In this document: positions 22,402 to 32,541 of the stretch, piece after piece
Layout: each line of letters begins with the position of its first letter
Numbering within the stretch: position 1 is the stretch's first letter
Assembly: GCA_023014485.1 (NCBI GenBank)
Contig: JAJOZX010000199.1
Coordinates: 1 to 64,000 of the forward strand
DNA: 64,000 bases
Direction of reading: 5' to 3'
Source of the DNA: Bathynomus jamesi
Lineage: Eukaryota > Arthropoda > Malacostraca > Isopoda > Cirolanidae
Notes under the pieces: generated by a model
What the model was told of the DNA's origin: nothing
The model's input: only the letters and a program-made list of their open reading frames with translations
The model's database searches: none
Made by a program: the position numbers and the translations under genes

Positions 22402-22546
22402 CTCTTCAACTCTTTCTGAGACTTTTTCGACTTTAAATTCCAGTCGTGTCATAGCGTTAATCTTTTGGTCGAGGGCAGTTAATTTATGATTTAGTGCATC
22501 GACGGCGGATAACTTACTCTCCCAACTTGCTTGTTTTTCGTGACAC
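22402..22546 (-). CDS. Host gene exon B (coiled-coil protein)
   Basis: This is a 145-nt exon on the minus strand: acceptor TTTATTCTCAG before 22546, donor GTTTGT after 22402. It begins with the last base of a split codon and ends in phase 0. That matches exon A (ends with two bases) upstream and exon C downstream exactly. The 48 complete codons read CHEKQASWESKLSAVDALNH and on to RLEFKVEKVSERVEE, a strongly helical, coiled-coil composition. The single Cys may form an interchain disulfide (inference). Confidence 0.7.
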
Positions 22547-22631
22547 CTGAGAATAAAAGGAACATAGGAATATTGCAAATGTGATCGATATAAAAACCTG
22601 GTTGTTTTACGATCTATAGTTCTATAAAAAA

Positions 22632-22858
22632 AAAATCTCTGATCACCTGAAGATCAGGGACCCCCAGCCTTCTTTAGTTAGCTTTATAAGGCTAACTAAC
22701 GAAAAAATCACGACCTAATCTAACCACTCGTCAAAGGCGTACAGCTGGCCTAACGATTGGTTAGGTTAGGTCGTCATATTTTCGTTAGTTAGCCTTATAA
22801 AGCTAACTAAAGGAGGCTGGGGGCCCCTGATCTTCAGGTGATCCTAGCTTTTTTATTC
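22632..22858. mobile_element. Near-perfect palindromic MITE with GATCACCTGAAGATCAGGG ends, core copy 4
   Basis: The arms run from GATCACCTGAAGATCAGGGA, CCCCCAGCCT and TTAGTTAGCTTTATAAGGCT to the shared core, then back again. The spacer near 22740 reads GGCGTACAGCTGGCC. The right arm ends CCTGATCTTCAGGTGATCC. Total about 225 bp, almost entirely self-complementary. It lies about 85 bp upstream of exon B on the minus strand. Confidence 0.85.
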
Positions 22859-23285
22859 AAAAGATTGGGAAACCTATGAGGTTGGACAGTATTTTAGATT
22901 TAGTAATAACTACGGACGAACGATAGGCTTTTCACTGATCTTCAAGTAATAGAACAGTTAAGCAATAGCGATCACAATATGGTAGAGTTTGTCCCCTCGG
23001 TGAGTCACTCGAAACCAGCTAACTCGATTAAAATTCTTGACTTCCAGTACGCAGACTTTTGTTTTACTTCTAGAGTAGAGGATATTATAAAGAGTAGAGA
23101 TAGGGCTTATAGGCTACATAAGTGCGATAAAGACAATTTGTGGTTACGAAACAATTATATCTAAGGCGTGAAGCGAAAAGCGTAATAAAGTCCAAGCGCA
23201 GTTTTGAAATTTCCATAGCTCGTGACGGCAAAGAAAACCCCAGCGATTTTTTCAATACGTTAATAATAGGAACCTAGTAAAGAGC

Positions 23286-24118
23286 GTGTTAAGACCGTTG
23301 AGAAATTCTGACAGTAAGCTAGTTTCCGAGAACAAGCAAATGGCTACTCTCCTAAACGAATTCTTTACGTCAGTTTTTACAATAGAAGATGTAGCAAATA
23401 TCCGTATGGTCATAGACATAATACCTTTCGATAATGGTAATACTTTAGATAATATTGTGGTGAGTGAGAGGGAGGTACTGCACTATATTTGTAAAATGAA
23501 AATGTTTAAATCACCAGGGCCGGATTCCATATATCCCATACAACTAAAAGAATTAAAAGCAAGCACTGTCGGGCCGTTAACAAAGATTTTTAATGCGTCT
23601 ATTTCTGAAGGGTGCGGTACCAGATAATTTCAAGTTAGCAAATGTAACACTTATTTTTAAGAAAGGCGATAAAGGTGCGGCTGGAAATTATAGGCCAATC
23701 ACAGTTTGACGTCTGCTGTAGGTAAGCTACTGGAATCGATAATTAGGGATCGCATAGTCGAATACTTAGAATTGCATAACTTTATTAGAAATAGGCAGCA
23801 CGGTTTTAGGCGAAACAAATCTTGCTTAACTAATCTTTTAGAATTTTTCTAAAGCGTGGTTGAAGTTTACGATAGTCATCGGGCGGTGGATGTAGTGTAT
23901 TTAAATTTTCAAAAAGCGTTTGAAACCGTACCGCACAAAAGACTCGTTGAAAAAACTAAGGCTCATGGGATCAGGAGTGTAGTAATACATTGGAGAGAAG
24001 AGTGATTGCGAGGTAGGAAACAGAGGGTGGTCGTTGATGGAGCGGATTCTTCTTGGGCTAATGTAACGAGCGGCGTTCTTCAGGGTTCTGTATCAGGTCC
24101 CTTGCTTTTTCTTGTATA
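23286..24118 (+). pseudogene. LINE reverse transcriptase, fingers and palm, broken
   Basis: 23286-23627 has the N-terminal RT region with MFKSPGPDSIYPIQLKELKA (the K-S-x-G-P-D box). After a frame shift, LANVTLIFKKGDKGAAGNYR (the K-x-G-x-x-x-x-x-x-N-Y-R-P-I box) lies near 23640-23700. The palm motif with the first catalytic Asp is degraded near 23880 (VYLNFQKAFETVPHKRL has Asn in place of Asp). GVLQGSVSGPLLFLVY lies at 24075-24118. Several stops are present. Confidence 0.8.
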
Positions 24119-25153
24119 TAGGGTGGGAAAAAAAAAAGGGAGACCTCGAACTTTGGCTGTAAAATCCAAAGTTATGGTCAGATTTTAATATTTTTTCCAC
24201 ATCCCACAAATACTGTATTTTACGCCTCATAAGACGCTACAAGTGGTAAGACGCACCCTATATTTAGCAAAGAATATTTAGGAAAAAAATATTTCGAAGA
24301 TTTATCAGCCTGACAAAAAATATATTCTCATAACTTTATTAAAAGAACATTAAACAAAACAACAACATATGAGCCCTGAAATGATTTTTGGAGACGTTTT
24401 TCAGGAAAAAATTAGCGTCTTATGAGGCGTAAAATACGGTAAGTAAATTTCCTATACGGCGAGAGGATTTCAAAGAAAACTAATGAAAATTATGGATTTA
24501 ATGAATATTTCTTTATGCCACTGGAAATTCTCCATTTACACTACTACTGCATTGTCGGGTCGGCCAAAAAAAGGGAGACCTTTTAAATCCTTCATATCTC
24601 GGCAAATACGGTACATAGAAATTTTAATATGTTAGTACTAGGTAATTTTATGGTTTGTATGCCATCTTTTAGCATCTCCTGTTTTATCGATTTTCTTGAG
24701 AAGCTTGTCCAAACCTCCTGCAGTTGGCTTACGTTAATTAAAATCGCTTTAATTATCGGAAGATTTTTCTGAAATATTCGCCATAAATCCAATTTCTCAG
24801 CTAAAATGCTAAAAGATGGCATACAAACTAAAAAATTGCCTAGTACTAATATATTAAAATTTCATGGTTCTATGTATCATATTTGCTGAGATATGAAGAA
24901 TTTAAAAGGTCTTCCTTTTTTTTTTTTTTGCCGGCCCGATAATGTAGTAATAGTGTAAATGGAGAATTTCCAGTGACATAAATGTTCAATAAATCCGTAA
25001 TTTTCATTAGTTTTCTTTGAAATCCGCTCACCGTATAGGAAATTTACTTAGTTGCGGGTGTGAAAAAAATATTGAAATCTCACCATAACTTTCGATTTTA
25101 TAGCCAAAGTTCGAGGTCTCCCTTCTTTTTTTTTTTTTTTGGCCCACCCGATA
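24118..25153. mobile_element. Large nested palindromic MITE inside the LINE RT
   Basis: The left arm reads GGGTGGGAAAAAAAAAAGGG, AGACCTCGAACTTTGGCTGT and AAAATCCAAAGTTATGG. The right arm is its inverse and ends GGCCCACCCGA, flanked by TATA on both sides. The RT reading frame on the two sides rejoins at the duplicated TATA, which proves insertion. An inner palindrome (24545-24945) starts with a second version of the same terminus (GGCCAAAAAAAGGGAGACCTT). Another small inverted-repeat element lies at 24205-24445. The TA target and GGGTGG ends suggest a Tc1/mariner-type MITE. Confidence 0.8.
24205..24445. mobile_element. Small inverted-repeat MITE (TACTGTATTTTACGCCTCAT ends)
   Basis: TACTGTATTTTACGCCTCAT followed by AAGACGC at the left is mirrored by GCGTCTTATGAGGCGTAAAA and TACGGTA at the right. 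It is about 235 bp long and has no coding. It is nested in the left arm of the larger palindrome; the corresponding place in the right arm lacks it. Confidence 0.75.
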
Positions 25154-25320
25154 TATTGACGATTTAGATGTCGGCCTAGTCAGTATAGTTTTAGAGTTTG
25201 CGGATGACACGAAGTTGGGTGGCACGACGATAAATGACGAAGATAGAGGTAAAATCCAGGAAGATCTGGATAAAATCGTAGATTGGTCGGTCACATACAA
25301 ATGAGATTTAACGTCGATAA

Positions 25321-25570
25321 GTGCAAAATTTTACATATACAGTAGGTTCGCGTAACGGTAATTTTACGTATAGTATGTCAAGGAAGGAGTTGGCAAGCGT
25401 AGATCAGGAAAAAGATTTAGGAGTTATAGTCACTGGTGATTTAAAAGTAGCGAAACAAAGTACTGCAGCAGTCAATAAGGTGAACAAAGTGCTAGGTTTT
25501 ATAGCTAGGAATTTTGAATACAAATCGCGCGATGTCATTGTTCCACTTCATAAATCATTAGTTAGACCCA
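25321..25570 (+). pseudogene. LINE reverse transcriptase thumb fragment
   Basis: This open segment includes DQEKDLGVIVTGDLKVAKQ and VLGFIARNFEYKSRDVIVPL, ending at KSLVRP. It closely matches the minus-strand copy at 55449-56085. The preceding FADDTKLGG catalytic box is at about 25197-25225 in another frame. It is truncated by the hAT-derived sequence that follows. Confidence 0.85.
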
Positions 25571-25910
25571 AAGGCGTGCTGACTCATTTAGAGGCCCCTG
25601 TGTTTTGTATGAGGTGAAGGCCCCCCTGTTCTCATATGATAGCTATTTATATTATACGATATTGACAATGATATGTATTTGAAGCAGACATGGGGTCAAT
25701 TACTGGGTTTCTATTACTTATTACGTTTGATTCCTTCTATTACCTTTGATTCCTTCTATTACTATTACTTTAATTTTCATCTTTTACTATTACTGTTACT
25801 TTTGTATGTGGGGTACTTCACTCATTTGAAAAGGATCTTTATGTCTATTTAAATGCAATTAGAAGCAGTGTGTTAAACAAACACTGTTTCAGACTCAACA
25901 GGTACAAACA

Positions 25911-26372
25911 TTATACAAGAGGTCCATAGAAGATTAAGAGATAGTTGTCTGGAGCACTGACTAAGTAGGCCTGTGAATCAATATATATAATGAACATACA
26001 ATGATCCAACCATGAGGTGGTGTGCCAACTATCACTAACATAAGTATAGCTATCACCAGGAAGACTACACATGGATGAAAGGGTCAAGTTATTATCTTCA
26101 CATAAGGCTTTTAAGTGGTTGCTAAACAAAGAATTATCATTAAACACATTAGCACTAAAGTCACCAATAATAGCTACACATGTCGTATCCAACTCATCAA
26201 TAATACTGCTAACCGGCCCCAATTTAATGAAGTAATCATCTTCATTATCAACTGCCTGAAAAGGCATATAGATACACAGAATTACAAATTTCTTATTGTC
26301 TACACAAATTTCTATTCCAGTTAGCCAATTCAAACCAAGTTTTAATTCACTAATATATTTCCCACACCCCAA
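25911..26372 (-). pseudogene. LINE AP-like endonuclease domain
   Basis: This carries KKFVILCIYMPFQAVDNEDD, the catalytic-box-like IIGDFSANVFND, and the downstream SYTYVSDSWHTTSWLDHCMF. These are typical positions of the exonuclease-endonuclease-phosphatase fold in LINE ORF2 (GDFN/S and the SxLDH motifs). The final SDH box is lost. Upstream sequence on the same strand (26380-26600) is coding-like but out of frame. Confidence 0.8.
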
Positions 26373-26631
26373 CCTCCATAGAATAGCTACCCCACCAGAT
26401 GGGTAGCTTGCAAGGAGACCATCTGTTTATCTCTGGTGGTCTCCCCTATCCCATGAAAGTTACTGGACAGGCTATTCAGGTCCTTTAAGTCCTGTTTCCA
26501 TAGCCATGTTTCCTGCAGACAGAGAATATCAGCATCCTCTAACAGCTTATCAATTATGATCCGCATGTGTTTGCTGTTATTGCCTAAGCTTAGGTTTCTA
26601 TGGTTACAAGAGATTACCTTGAATGTTGCAA

Positions 26632-27111
26632 TTAGGAAGATGCAGGAGTTCTGCCAGCCATCTCTACATGTTGAATTCCACTTATACTAGGCACAGCAGT
26701 TATAGCAGTAGACCCAGCTGGATTTTCCTCCACAGTACGACGCATGTCATCTCCATAATTACCCTCTCCAGCACTTGCGAGAGGGGCTGCAAGTGTTTTT
26801 CTTCCCTTCTTCTCATACCTCTGCCGTACATATACCCGTTCCGGCCATACTGCTGGATCCATAAATACCCCTGAATCATCACAGACTGCTGTAACTTGAA
26901 AGGAACTGTATGTAGTCCATCTGGAGTCAATTTTCCTACATGTAACCTGAAAGTTCACTTTATCTTCCACAAATGCCTGCAGCTCCTCGGCCGTAAGATC
27001 AGTTCGATATCTCGAGACGAAAATGTTTGCGGGCTTCGTTGGTACATCCATCATACGATCCGTTTTGGCAGCCCCTATAATACCCCGCCGTTCTCTGCCA
27101 GCCTTTTCCAC
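26632..27111 (-). CDS. LINE ORF1-like protein, central part
   Basis: This 159-codon open frame has a segment ANIFVSRYRTDLTAEELQAF, reminiscent of the RRM-like ORF1 proteins of CR1-type LINEs (an 'F-V-S-R-x-x-x-x-x-x-E-E-L' strand-helix start). It is followed by TTYSSFQVTAVCDDSGVFMD and a WPERVYVRQRY motif. It is probably continuous with the repeat-rich region upstream after a single frame change near 27130-27170. Its role would be nucleic-acid binding in the LINE RNP (family knowledge). Confidence 0.6.
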   Translation of the reverse strand: MEKAGRERRGIIGAAKTDRMMDVPTKPANIFVSRYRTDLTAEELQAFVEDKVNFQVTCRKIDSRWTTYSSFQVTAVCDDSGVFMDPAVWPERVYVRQRYEKKGRKTLAAPLASAGEGNYGDDMRRTVEENPAGSTAITAVPSISGIQHVEMAGRTPASS

Positions 27112-27363
27112 AGGCTGACTCCCTCTAGCCGGTGCATGAGTGAGACCAGACCCCCTTGAGGGACCACCGCCATTAGCTACTGCAGTGGTTGCAGTTCTCG
27201 GAGGGGGTCGCTCGCTTCCGGTCCCTCCTTACCACCATTGTCCAAGATGCCTCCTCATCATAACCCCCGACTGCATTCCCAGCATCCCGATACACCAAGG
27301 CCCCTTGGGGGTACCCTGTTTGAGATGGTATTGAGCTGGCAATGTAGCAGTGTCTGCACTCAT

Positions 27364-28482
27364 GGATCCAGGATAAGACAGAGGCAGAGGGCTCTGCACT
27401 CACGGATCCAGGATGAGGCTGAGAGGCAGAGGGCTCTGCACTCACGGATCCAGAATGAGGCTGAGAGGCAGAGGGCTCTGCACTCACGGATCCAGAATGA
27501 GGCTGAGAGGCAGAGGGCTCTGCACTCACGGATCCAGAATGAGGCTGAGAGGCAGAGGGCTCTGCACTCACGGATCCAGAATGAGGCTGAGAGGCAGAGG
27601 GCTCTGCACTCACGGATCCAGAATGAGGCTGAGAGGCAGAGGGCTCTGCACTCACGGATCCAGAATGAGGCTGAGAGGCAGAGGGCTCTGCACTCACGGA
27701 TCCAGAATGAGGCTGAGAGGCAGAGGGCTCTGCACTCACGGATCCAGAATGAGGCTGAGAGGCAGAGGGCTCTGCACTCACGGATCCAGAATGAGGCTGA
27801 GAGGCAGAGGGCTCTGCACTCACGGATCCAGAATGAGGCTGAGAGGCAGAGGGCTCTGCACTCACGGATCCAGAATGAGGCTGAGAGGCAGAGGGCTCTG
27901 CACTCACGGATCCAGAATGAGGCTGAGAGGCAGAGGGCTCTGCACTCACGGATCCAGAATGAGGCTGAGAGGCAGAGGGCTCTGCACTCACGGATCCAGA
28001 ATGAGGCTGAGAGGCAGAGGGCTTTGCACTCACGGATCCAGAATGAGGCTGAGAGGCAGAGGGCTTTGCACTCACGGATCCAGAATGAGGCTGAGAGGCA
28101 GAGGGCTCTGCACTCACGGATCCAGAATGAGGCTGAGAGGCAGAGGGCTCTGCACTCACGGATCCAGAATGAGGCTGAGAGGCAGAGGGCTCTGCACTCA
28201 CGGATCCAGAATGAGGCTGAGAGGCAGAGGGCTCTGCACTCACGGATCCAGAATGAGGCTGAGATGCAGAGGGCTCTGCACTCACGGATCCAGAATGAGG
28301 CTGAGAGGCAGAGGGCTCTGCACTCACGGATCCAGAATGAGGCTGAGAGGCAGAGGGCTCTGCACTCACGGATCCAGAATGAGGCTGAGAGGCAGAGGGC
28401 TCTGCACTCACGGATCCAGGATGAGGCTGAGAGGCAGAGAGCTCTGCACTCACGGATCCAGGATGAGGCTGAGAGGCAGCCA
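27364..28482. repeat. 42-bp minisatellite, 27 units, inside the LINE ORF1 region
   Basis: GGATCCAGAATGAGGCTGAG begins each unit. The spacing is exactly 42 bp from 27404 to 28454 (26 units), plus one diverged 40-bp unit at 27364. Copies differ by very few substitutions (for example CTT for CTC near 28020 and 28065, and GATGCAG near 28263). The length is a multiple of three, so the minus frame reads a 14-residue repeat SASQPHSGSVSAEP, and other frames on both strands are also open. The minus frame is most likely the genuine one because it leads toward ORF1. Confidence 0.9.
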
Positions 28483-28920
28483 AATAACAAGTATTTGTTT
28501 CGACTAAATCATTACAATTTTAGAGACTATAGGTCTTGATAAATTTTACTTTATTGAAGGAAAAATTTACCACAATATTAGTTCACATACACGTTTATTT
28601 TAGTTTAGAGTAGATTTAATTCATTTTTCAGTTCTTTGTTCACACAATATGTCCATTGCCACTAATAGAAAAGAAATTGACTTATCTATTACTTTGCCTT
28701 CTATTACTATTACTATTACAGCCAAAAATTATAATCTATTACTATTACTTGAAAAATCCTGTAATATTCTATTACTATTACCTATTACTATTACCCCATG
28801 TCTGATTTGAAGCAATCCCAAAACATATTTACAAGGCCAAAATTAAAAATATTTTATTTATACTTTCTTCACATGAACACAACTCAAGTGACAGTTATTG
28901 AAAAAATGAAAAAAAAAAAT

Positions 28921-29200
28921 TTATGCTGAAAGAAGACGGCTTAGCTCACTTGAAGTGGCAGCAATACAATTTATCAGCTTTTCATAGTCTAGGTTATTTG
29001 TACGCTGATGTTCAACATTTAGAGTCAATAGTTAACTTAGATGTTCCTGCGCGAGTGATGAACGGAGTCTGTTTTTAATTATTTTTAGTTTTGAAAAGGC
29101 ACTCTCGCAACAAAACAGATGGGCATAGGCTGGCGAACAAAGATTATACTTTCCAAGTACAATGAAAGCGCAACCGAAACATTCTCCACACAGTTTGTCC
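28921..29200 (-). pseudogene. hAT transposase C-terminal dimerisation domain remnant
   Basis: Minus-strand reading gives CCESAFSKLKIIKNRLRSSL, a break, then NNLDYEKLINCIAATSSELS and a stop at 28921. The (S/C)-E-x-x-F-S-x-L-K-x-I-K-x-x-L-R-S pattern is the conserved C-terminal hAT motif of ZMYM/ZBED-like transposases. One in-frame stop lies after the LAQEHLS segment. The rest of the transposase is gone. Confidence 0.75.
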
Positions 29201-29499
29201 TTCTCGCAAGGCTTTGCTTCTCTACTGCGGGTTGCGACCTCTTCTTCAAGTACGTCTTTATCAAATTCCTCATCCGATTCAATGTGAATTGAATTGGAGC
29301 AGGTTGAAGCTGGAGGACATGATCAGTGCGAAACTTCTTCAAAAGATTCAAAGGATTGCTTGGTTATATTTTATGCCTTTCCATGCCCTTAATGTGGCCC
29401 TGGGTTGAAAATGTGCTGAAATTTGGAGTGCTTCAACATTTTGTGAGGCCCCTAGGTTGAGAGAGGCCCCTGTGATGGCACACACACACAATACACAAT

Positions 29500-29925
29500 T
29501 ACAAACACGGTTAGGTAGACCAGCCACGAGTGGATCCTAGGGTCTCTGTTGGTCTGAAACATTATAACATACATACATATATATGTAAAATCTTGGTTAA
29601 CCTTGATTTTGCTTTAGCCCGAACTGTTCATTCTGACAAAGATCAAACTTGTTGCTCCACCTTGGACCTACAGCTTAACATGGAATCCGAACCACGACCC
29701 ACCACGGGAGATCAGAAATTACAAACTCCTTGCCCGGACTCGATCTCACGTTCTCCTGATCAGCAGACCAGCGTCTTAACCACTAGGCCACCCAGGGTAC
29801 CGATTTATCTACCACTTTTTTCTGGAAAGATGAACAGCTGGGTAAGCTGTGCGCCGACTGCTTTCGCCGGGAATCGAGCCCGGGTCCGGTGGGTTCGTAG
29901 TTTTTAAGTTTGTTTGAAACTTTAA
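29500..29925 (-). mobile_element. tRNA-derived SINE (dimeric type), copy 1
   Basis: On the minus strand an upstream module has a B-box-like GGCTCGATTCCCGG (29870-29883). A second module follows with the A-box-like GTGGCCTAGTGGTTAAGACG (29776-29795) and B-box-like GAGATCGAGTCCGGG (29733-29747). The tail continues through GTGGTTCGGATTCCATG (29673-29690) and an AGAATGAACAGTTCGGGC block near 29620. A fuller copy lies at 59190-59455. These are pol III promoter relics, not functional tRNA genes. Confidence 0.75.
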
Positions 29926-31175
29926 CATTTCGTTACAGTCGCACAAGCAAAATAAAATAGACTGCTATACATATTATTCCATTGTATAGTTTATTCGGGT
30001 TGTATTTAATTAAAAATCTAAGTTGGTCTGTTGTATGCCACTGTATCTCCATAATATTTAATTCTTTGTTGTAGTAAATGACGTTTAATATGATTGTTAA
30101 TGAATGTTATCTTTATTATTGTTGTCGAATGTAAAAATGTGTTTGAGACACCGAGAGAATTTAGTTTTTAAAGTTGACCAATGAGGCGATCGCAACTAAA
30201 ATTAACCAATCAGAGAAACGCATTTTAAAACAGGATTGCAGACAAGAGAAGCTGAGGAAATTTCCAGAGGGAATACTTATTATAACAGAAAACGCGACTA
30301 AACCTATAGGAAACATGTTTCGAAGAGATGTCCAATTCATACGTGACGAAAAGTTCAACAGTTTTTCAGGAGCAGCCTTTATTTGATCCGCTAGATTACC
30401 TAAGTAGAGCATATAATTTAAGCCCAATCGAAAGTCTGTTGCAAAATGGTTAGGGAATGACAAATCAATGGAGAGAAGCTTTAAGGGCATACTGATGTGT
30501 GGCAAGAAAAAAATAGATCCACTATTCCGGAGAACTTGACGTTAGTGCCAAAATGGATGCATGTGTGGACTAGTTGAAAATGATAGAGGATGGAATAAAT
30601 ATTAATATAGTTTTTATTTTCGATCCTCTAATATATATGTAGTGGCAGAGACGTTTGCAAATACTTTCGCGTTGTTCCATCGACACGGCGACGACTAAGG
30701 TGACGTCACATCACGAGGATTCACTCAAGGCATGTTCTTATGCATTGCCTCACACCTCAACTTCTTTACAAGGACTTCTCGACGCACCTCCACTCTCTCT
30801 TCGAAGAACCAATGACACGAAAGCTACCTTCCTGTAAACATCATTGTGCAGGCCCTATTTTGGCCTGGTGTCATTCACCTAACTTTATATAAAGACTAAT
30901 CATTACCTGGCGCGTTATTAATATTGAAGTCCTTATTATATTGAAGTTATTATTCAAGTGCATATTTAATTTCAACTGTAAACCAACCAACTTATATTTT
31001 GTTTCATTCATAAATCATTTATTGTTTAATAAAGGAAGAAAACTCATTCTATCAACCTAATTAATAACATTATTTGATCTGAAAAGATCATGGTGACCTC
31101 AGCCTTATCAAGCATCAATCATTAACAATCAATCGTAACCGTAATTATTATAGTGCCAACGAGGCACTATATATA
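29926..31175. other. Non-coding interval, nothing assigned
   Basis: Short open stretches at 30160-30505 exist on both strands, but neither shows a family motif. 30640-31160 is GC-richer, then AT-rich, with a TTTATATAAAGACT block at 30886. It might be a solo LTR or another retroposon, but no paired repeat was found. Confidence 0.4.
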
Positions 31176-31329
31176 CGAGGGCATGCTGAAAAGTAATGCC
31201 TCTTATTTTTTCTCCAAAACAGGTTCACGTAGCTGGATGAACTGAAGTGCAGTCAATATATACGTTCTTCCCGCCCATTGCTGTGAAGTTTCTTAGTTCT
31301 GCCACCAGAGGTCTCAGAGCTATGTCAGC

Positions 31330-32541
31330 CAACGCAACATGGCGGACGGTGACAACACAATGTGAGTGCAGTTAAAACAGCTTGCAGCGTGCAGTTTCTG
31401 ACTGCAGGAAACATTCCACCTATCAGCATTCACCGACGAATGAAAGCGGGGAGACCGCAAACAGCAAGTGACGAGGATCACGCGCTGATGAGATGATCAA
31501 ACAGAATCACTGCATATCTCAGCAAACACTAGCTACCACTCTTGGCATTTCATGTGAGCGGGTGCAGGCTATTACTGCTAATCTTGGGTACCGAAAAGTG
31601 TGTGCACGATGGGTTCCCAGAATGCTGACTGATATAATGAAGGAGAGGCCGATGGAAGTTTCCAGAGAGTTGTTGTTACGACGTGAACGTAAGGGCGACG
31701 AATTCTTATGCAGCATTGTGAATGGAGATGAAAGCTAGGTGCACCATTACGACCCAGAAAGCAAGAGACAGCCAAATGGACTACCGTCACAAAGGTTCAC
31801 TAGGACCAAAAAAAGACCAAGCGTCTGCCTGAAAACTCATGCTTACTGTTTTCTGGGTCGTTAATGGTATTGTCCATTCAGAATTCATGCCAACTAATAC
31901 CACCATTAACTCTGTGCGCTACATTGAAACTCTGGAGAGATTGAAGGAATAGATTCGAAGAGTTCGCCCCGACATTCAGATGGTTCTCCTCCGGTACTAA
32001 CAACTGAAGCAATTCGCTGCCATGGTTTCATTATCTTGGACCACCCACCATACAGCCCAGATCTAGCTCCATCAGATTTCCACTTATTCCCTAAACTTAA
32101 GGAACATCTTCGAGGACGACGTTTCTCTTCGGACGTTGAAGTCAAGACAGCTGTGAGGAATTGGCTCTGTCAACAAGAGACAGAGTTCTATCGCAGGCCG
32201 GTAGTTAGGGGGGGTTCGGGGGTCGAACAACCGCCCCTTGACAGGAAGGGTCCACTGTTGTAACCATAGTTGTAACTTATGATGTGATATTATAATATAG
32301 TATATAACATCATTTAGTAAATAAACACTTGCATTTTTTTTTTTAAACTTCACAAACTACTCTTAACTACTCTTAACCCCCTCCGCAGTGACTAGGTCGT
32401 TGCACTAAAAGGTCCGCCTTTCTACAATTTCGACACCCCCTTAGGAAAACCTGGCTACGGGACTGTATCGTGACGGTATCACGAAACTGCTTGAACTTTG
32501 GCAGAAGTATGTGGACAGCAGAGGTGATTATGTTGAGAAGT
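31330..32541 (+). pseudogene. mariner transposase (DD34D), multiply broken
   Basis: An N-terminal helix-turn-helix relic (31330-31480) is followed by LGYRKVCARWVPRMLTDIMK, typical of mariner. The first catalytic Asp is in SIVNGDES at 31731, followed at once by a TAG in place of the conserved Trp codon. The second is blurred near 31980. The third is in PPYSPDLAPSDFHLF near 32055. The 3' end is cut by a TIR element at 32194 and resumes at 32466 with the C-terminal helix (KLLELWQKYVDSRGDYVEK). Several shifts and stops make it inactive. Confidence 0.85.
32194..32465. mobile_element. 272-bp hAT-like MITE in the mariner, 5-bp duplication
   Basis: It begins CAGGCCGGTAGTTAGGGG. The reverse complement of its end reads CAGTCCCGTAGCCAGGTTTT. 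Flanking TATCG occurs at 32189-32193 and again at 32466-32470, and removing the insert plus one TATCG restores the mariner reading frame. CAG-type ends are hAT-like. A 5-bp rather than 8-bp duplication fits the minority of hAT families described with shorter duplications. Confidence 0.75.

Larger units (their letters stand above)
22870..25583 (+). mobile_element. CR1/L2/Rex1-group LINE, decayed, with nested palindromic MITE
   Basis: On the plus strand: the end of the endonuclease domain (SILDLVITTDE at about 22890 and an SNSDHNMVEF motif at about 22965), a linker, then the reverse transcriptase from about 23290 to 25583. It has several frame breaks. The RT is split by a TIR element (24118-25153), and reading resumes after it with YIDDLDVG. 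The 3' end is lost at about 25570, in the middle of the LVRP-H-LEYAV motif that is intact in the sister copy at 55449-56085. Confidence 0.85.
25900..28530 (-). mobile_element. LINE (ORF1 plus endonuclease) inserted in the hAT element
   Basis: Minus strand, 5' to 3': a tandem-repeat N-terminal region (28483-27360), the ORF1-like part (27330-26632), then an AP-type endonuclease (26560-25911). The reverse transcriptase is absent, so the copy ends within or just after the endonuclease. This is odd for a LINE, where the 5' end is usually lost. A second event (deletion of the 3' part) is likely. Confidence 0.7.
25685..28804. mobile_element. hAT-type element with perfect 8-bp target duplication
   Basis: The left end CAGACATGGGGTCAATTACT and the right end (reverse complement CAGACATGGGGTAATAGTAA) are flanked by identical ATTTGAAG octamers at 25677-25684 and 28805-28812. 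Eight-base duplications with CAG-type ends are diagnostic of hAT. Subterminal DNA is made of CTATTACTATTA-like repeats on both sides. No hAT gene is left inside; the interior is taken up by a LINE (about 25870-28530). Confidence 0.9.
25584..29470 (-). mobile_element. Outer hAT-like remnant carrying later insertions
   Basis: 25590-25676 and 28805-29465 are the two parts of an older element. Its minus-strand transposase tail is at 28921-29200. Both outer edges contain GAGGCCCCT(GTG), but I could not establish a clean TIR or duplication. A younger hAT (25685-28804) splits it, with perfect 8-bp duplications. Confidence 0.5.

Noticed and set aside
11750..22800. Telomeric DNA, because of TTAGG/CCTAA motifs in the palindromic cores
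   Set aside because: The motifs occur only once or twice per core and are not arranged in tandem. They are part of a MITE module.
27238..28539. Plus-strand 433- and 364-codon frames
   Set aside because: They are alternative frames of the 42-bp minisatellite. The minus frame leading into the LINE ORF1 is the better candidate.
30161..30505. Minus-strand 114-codon and plus-strand 70-codon frames
   Set aside because: Overlapping frames on both strands with no recognisable domain or splice context.
30640..31160. Solo LTR with a TATA-like box
   Set aside because: No second copy, no TG...CA ends with flanking duplication and no polyadenylation context could be established.
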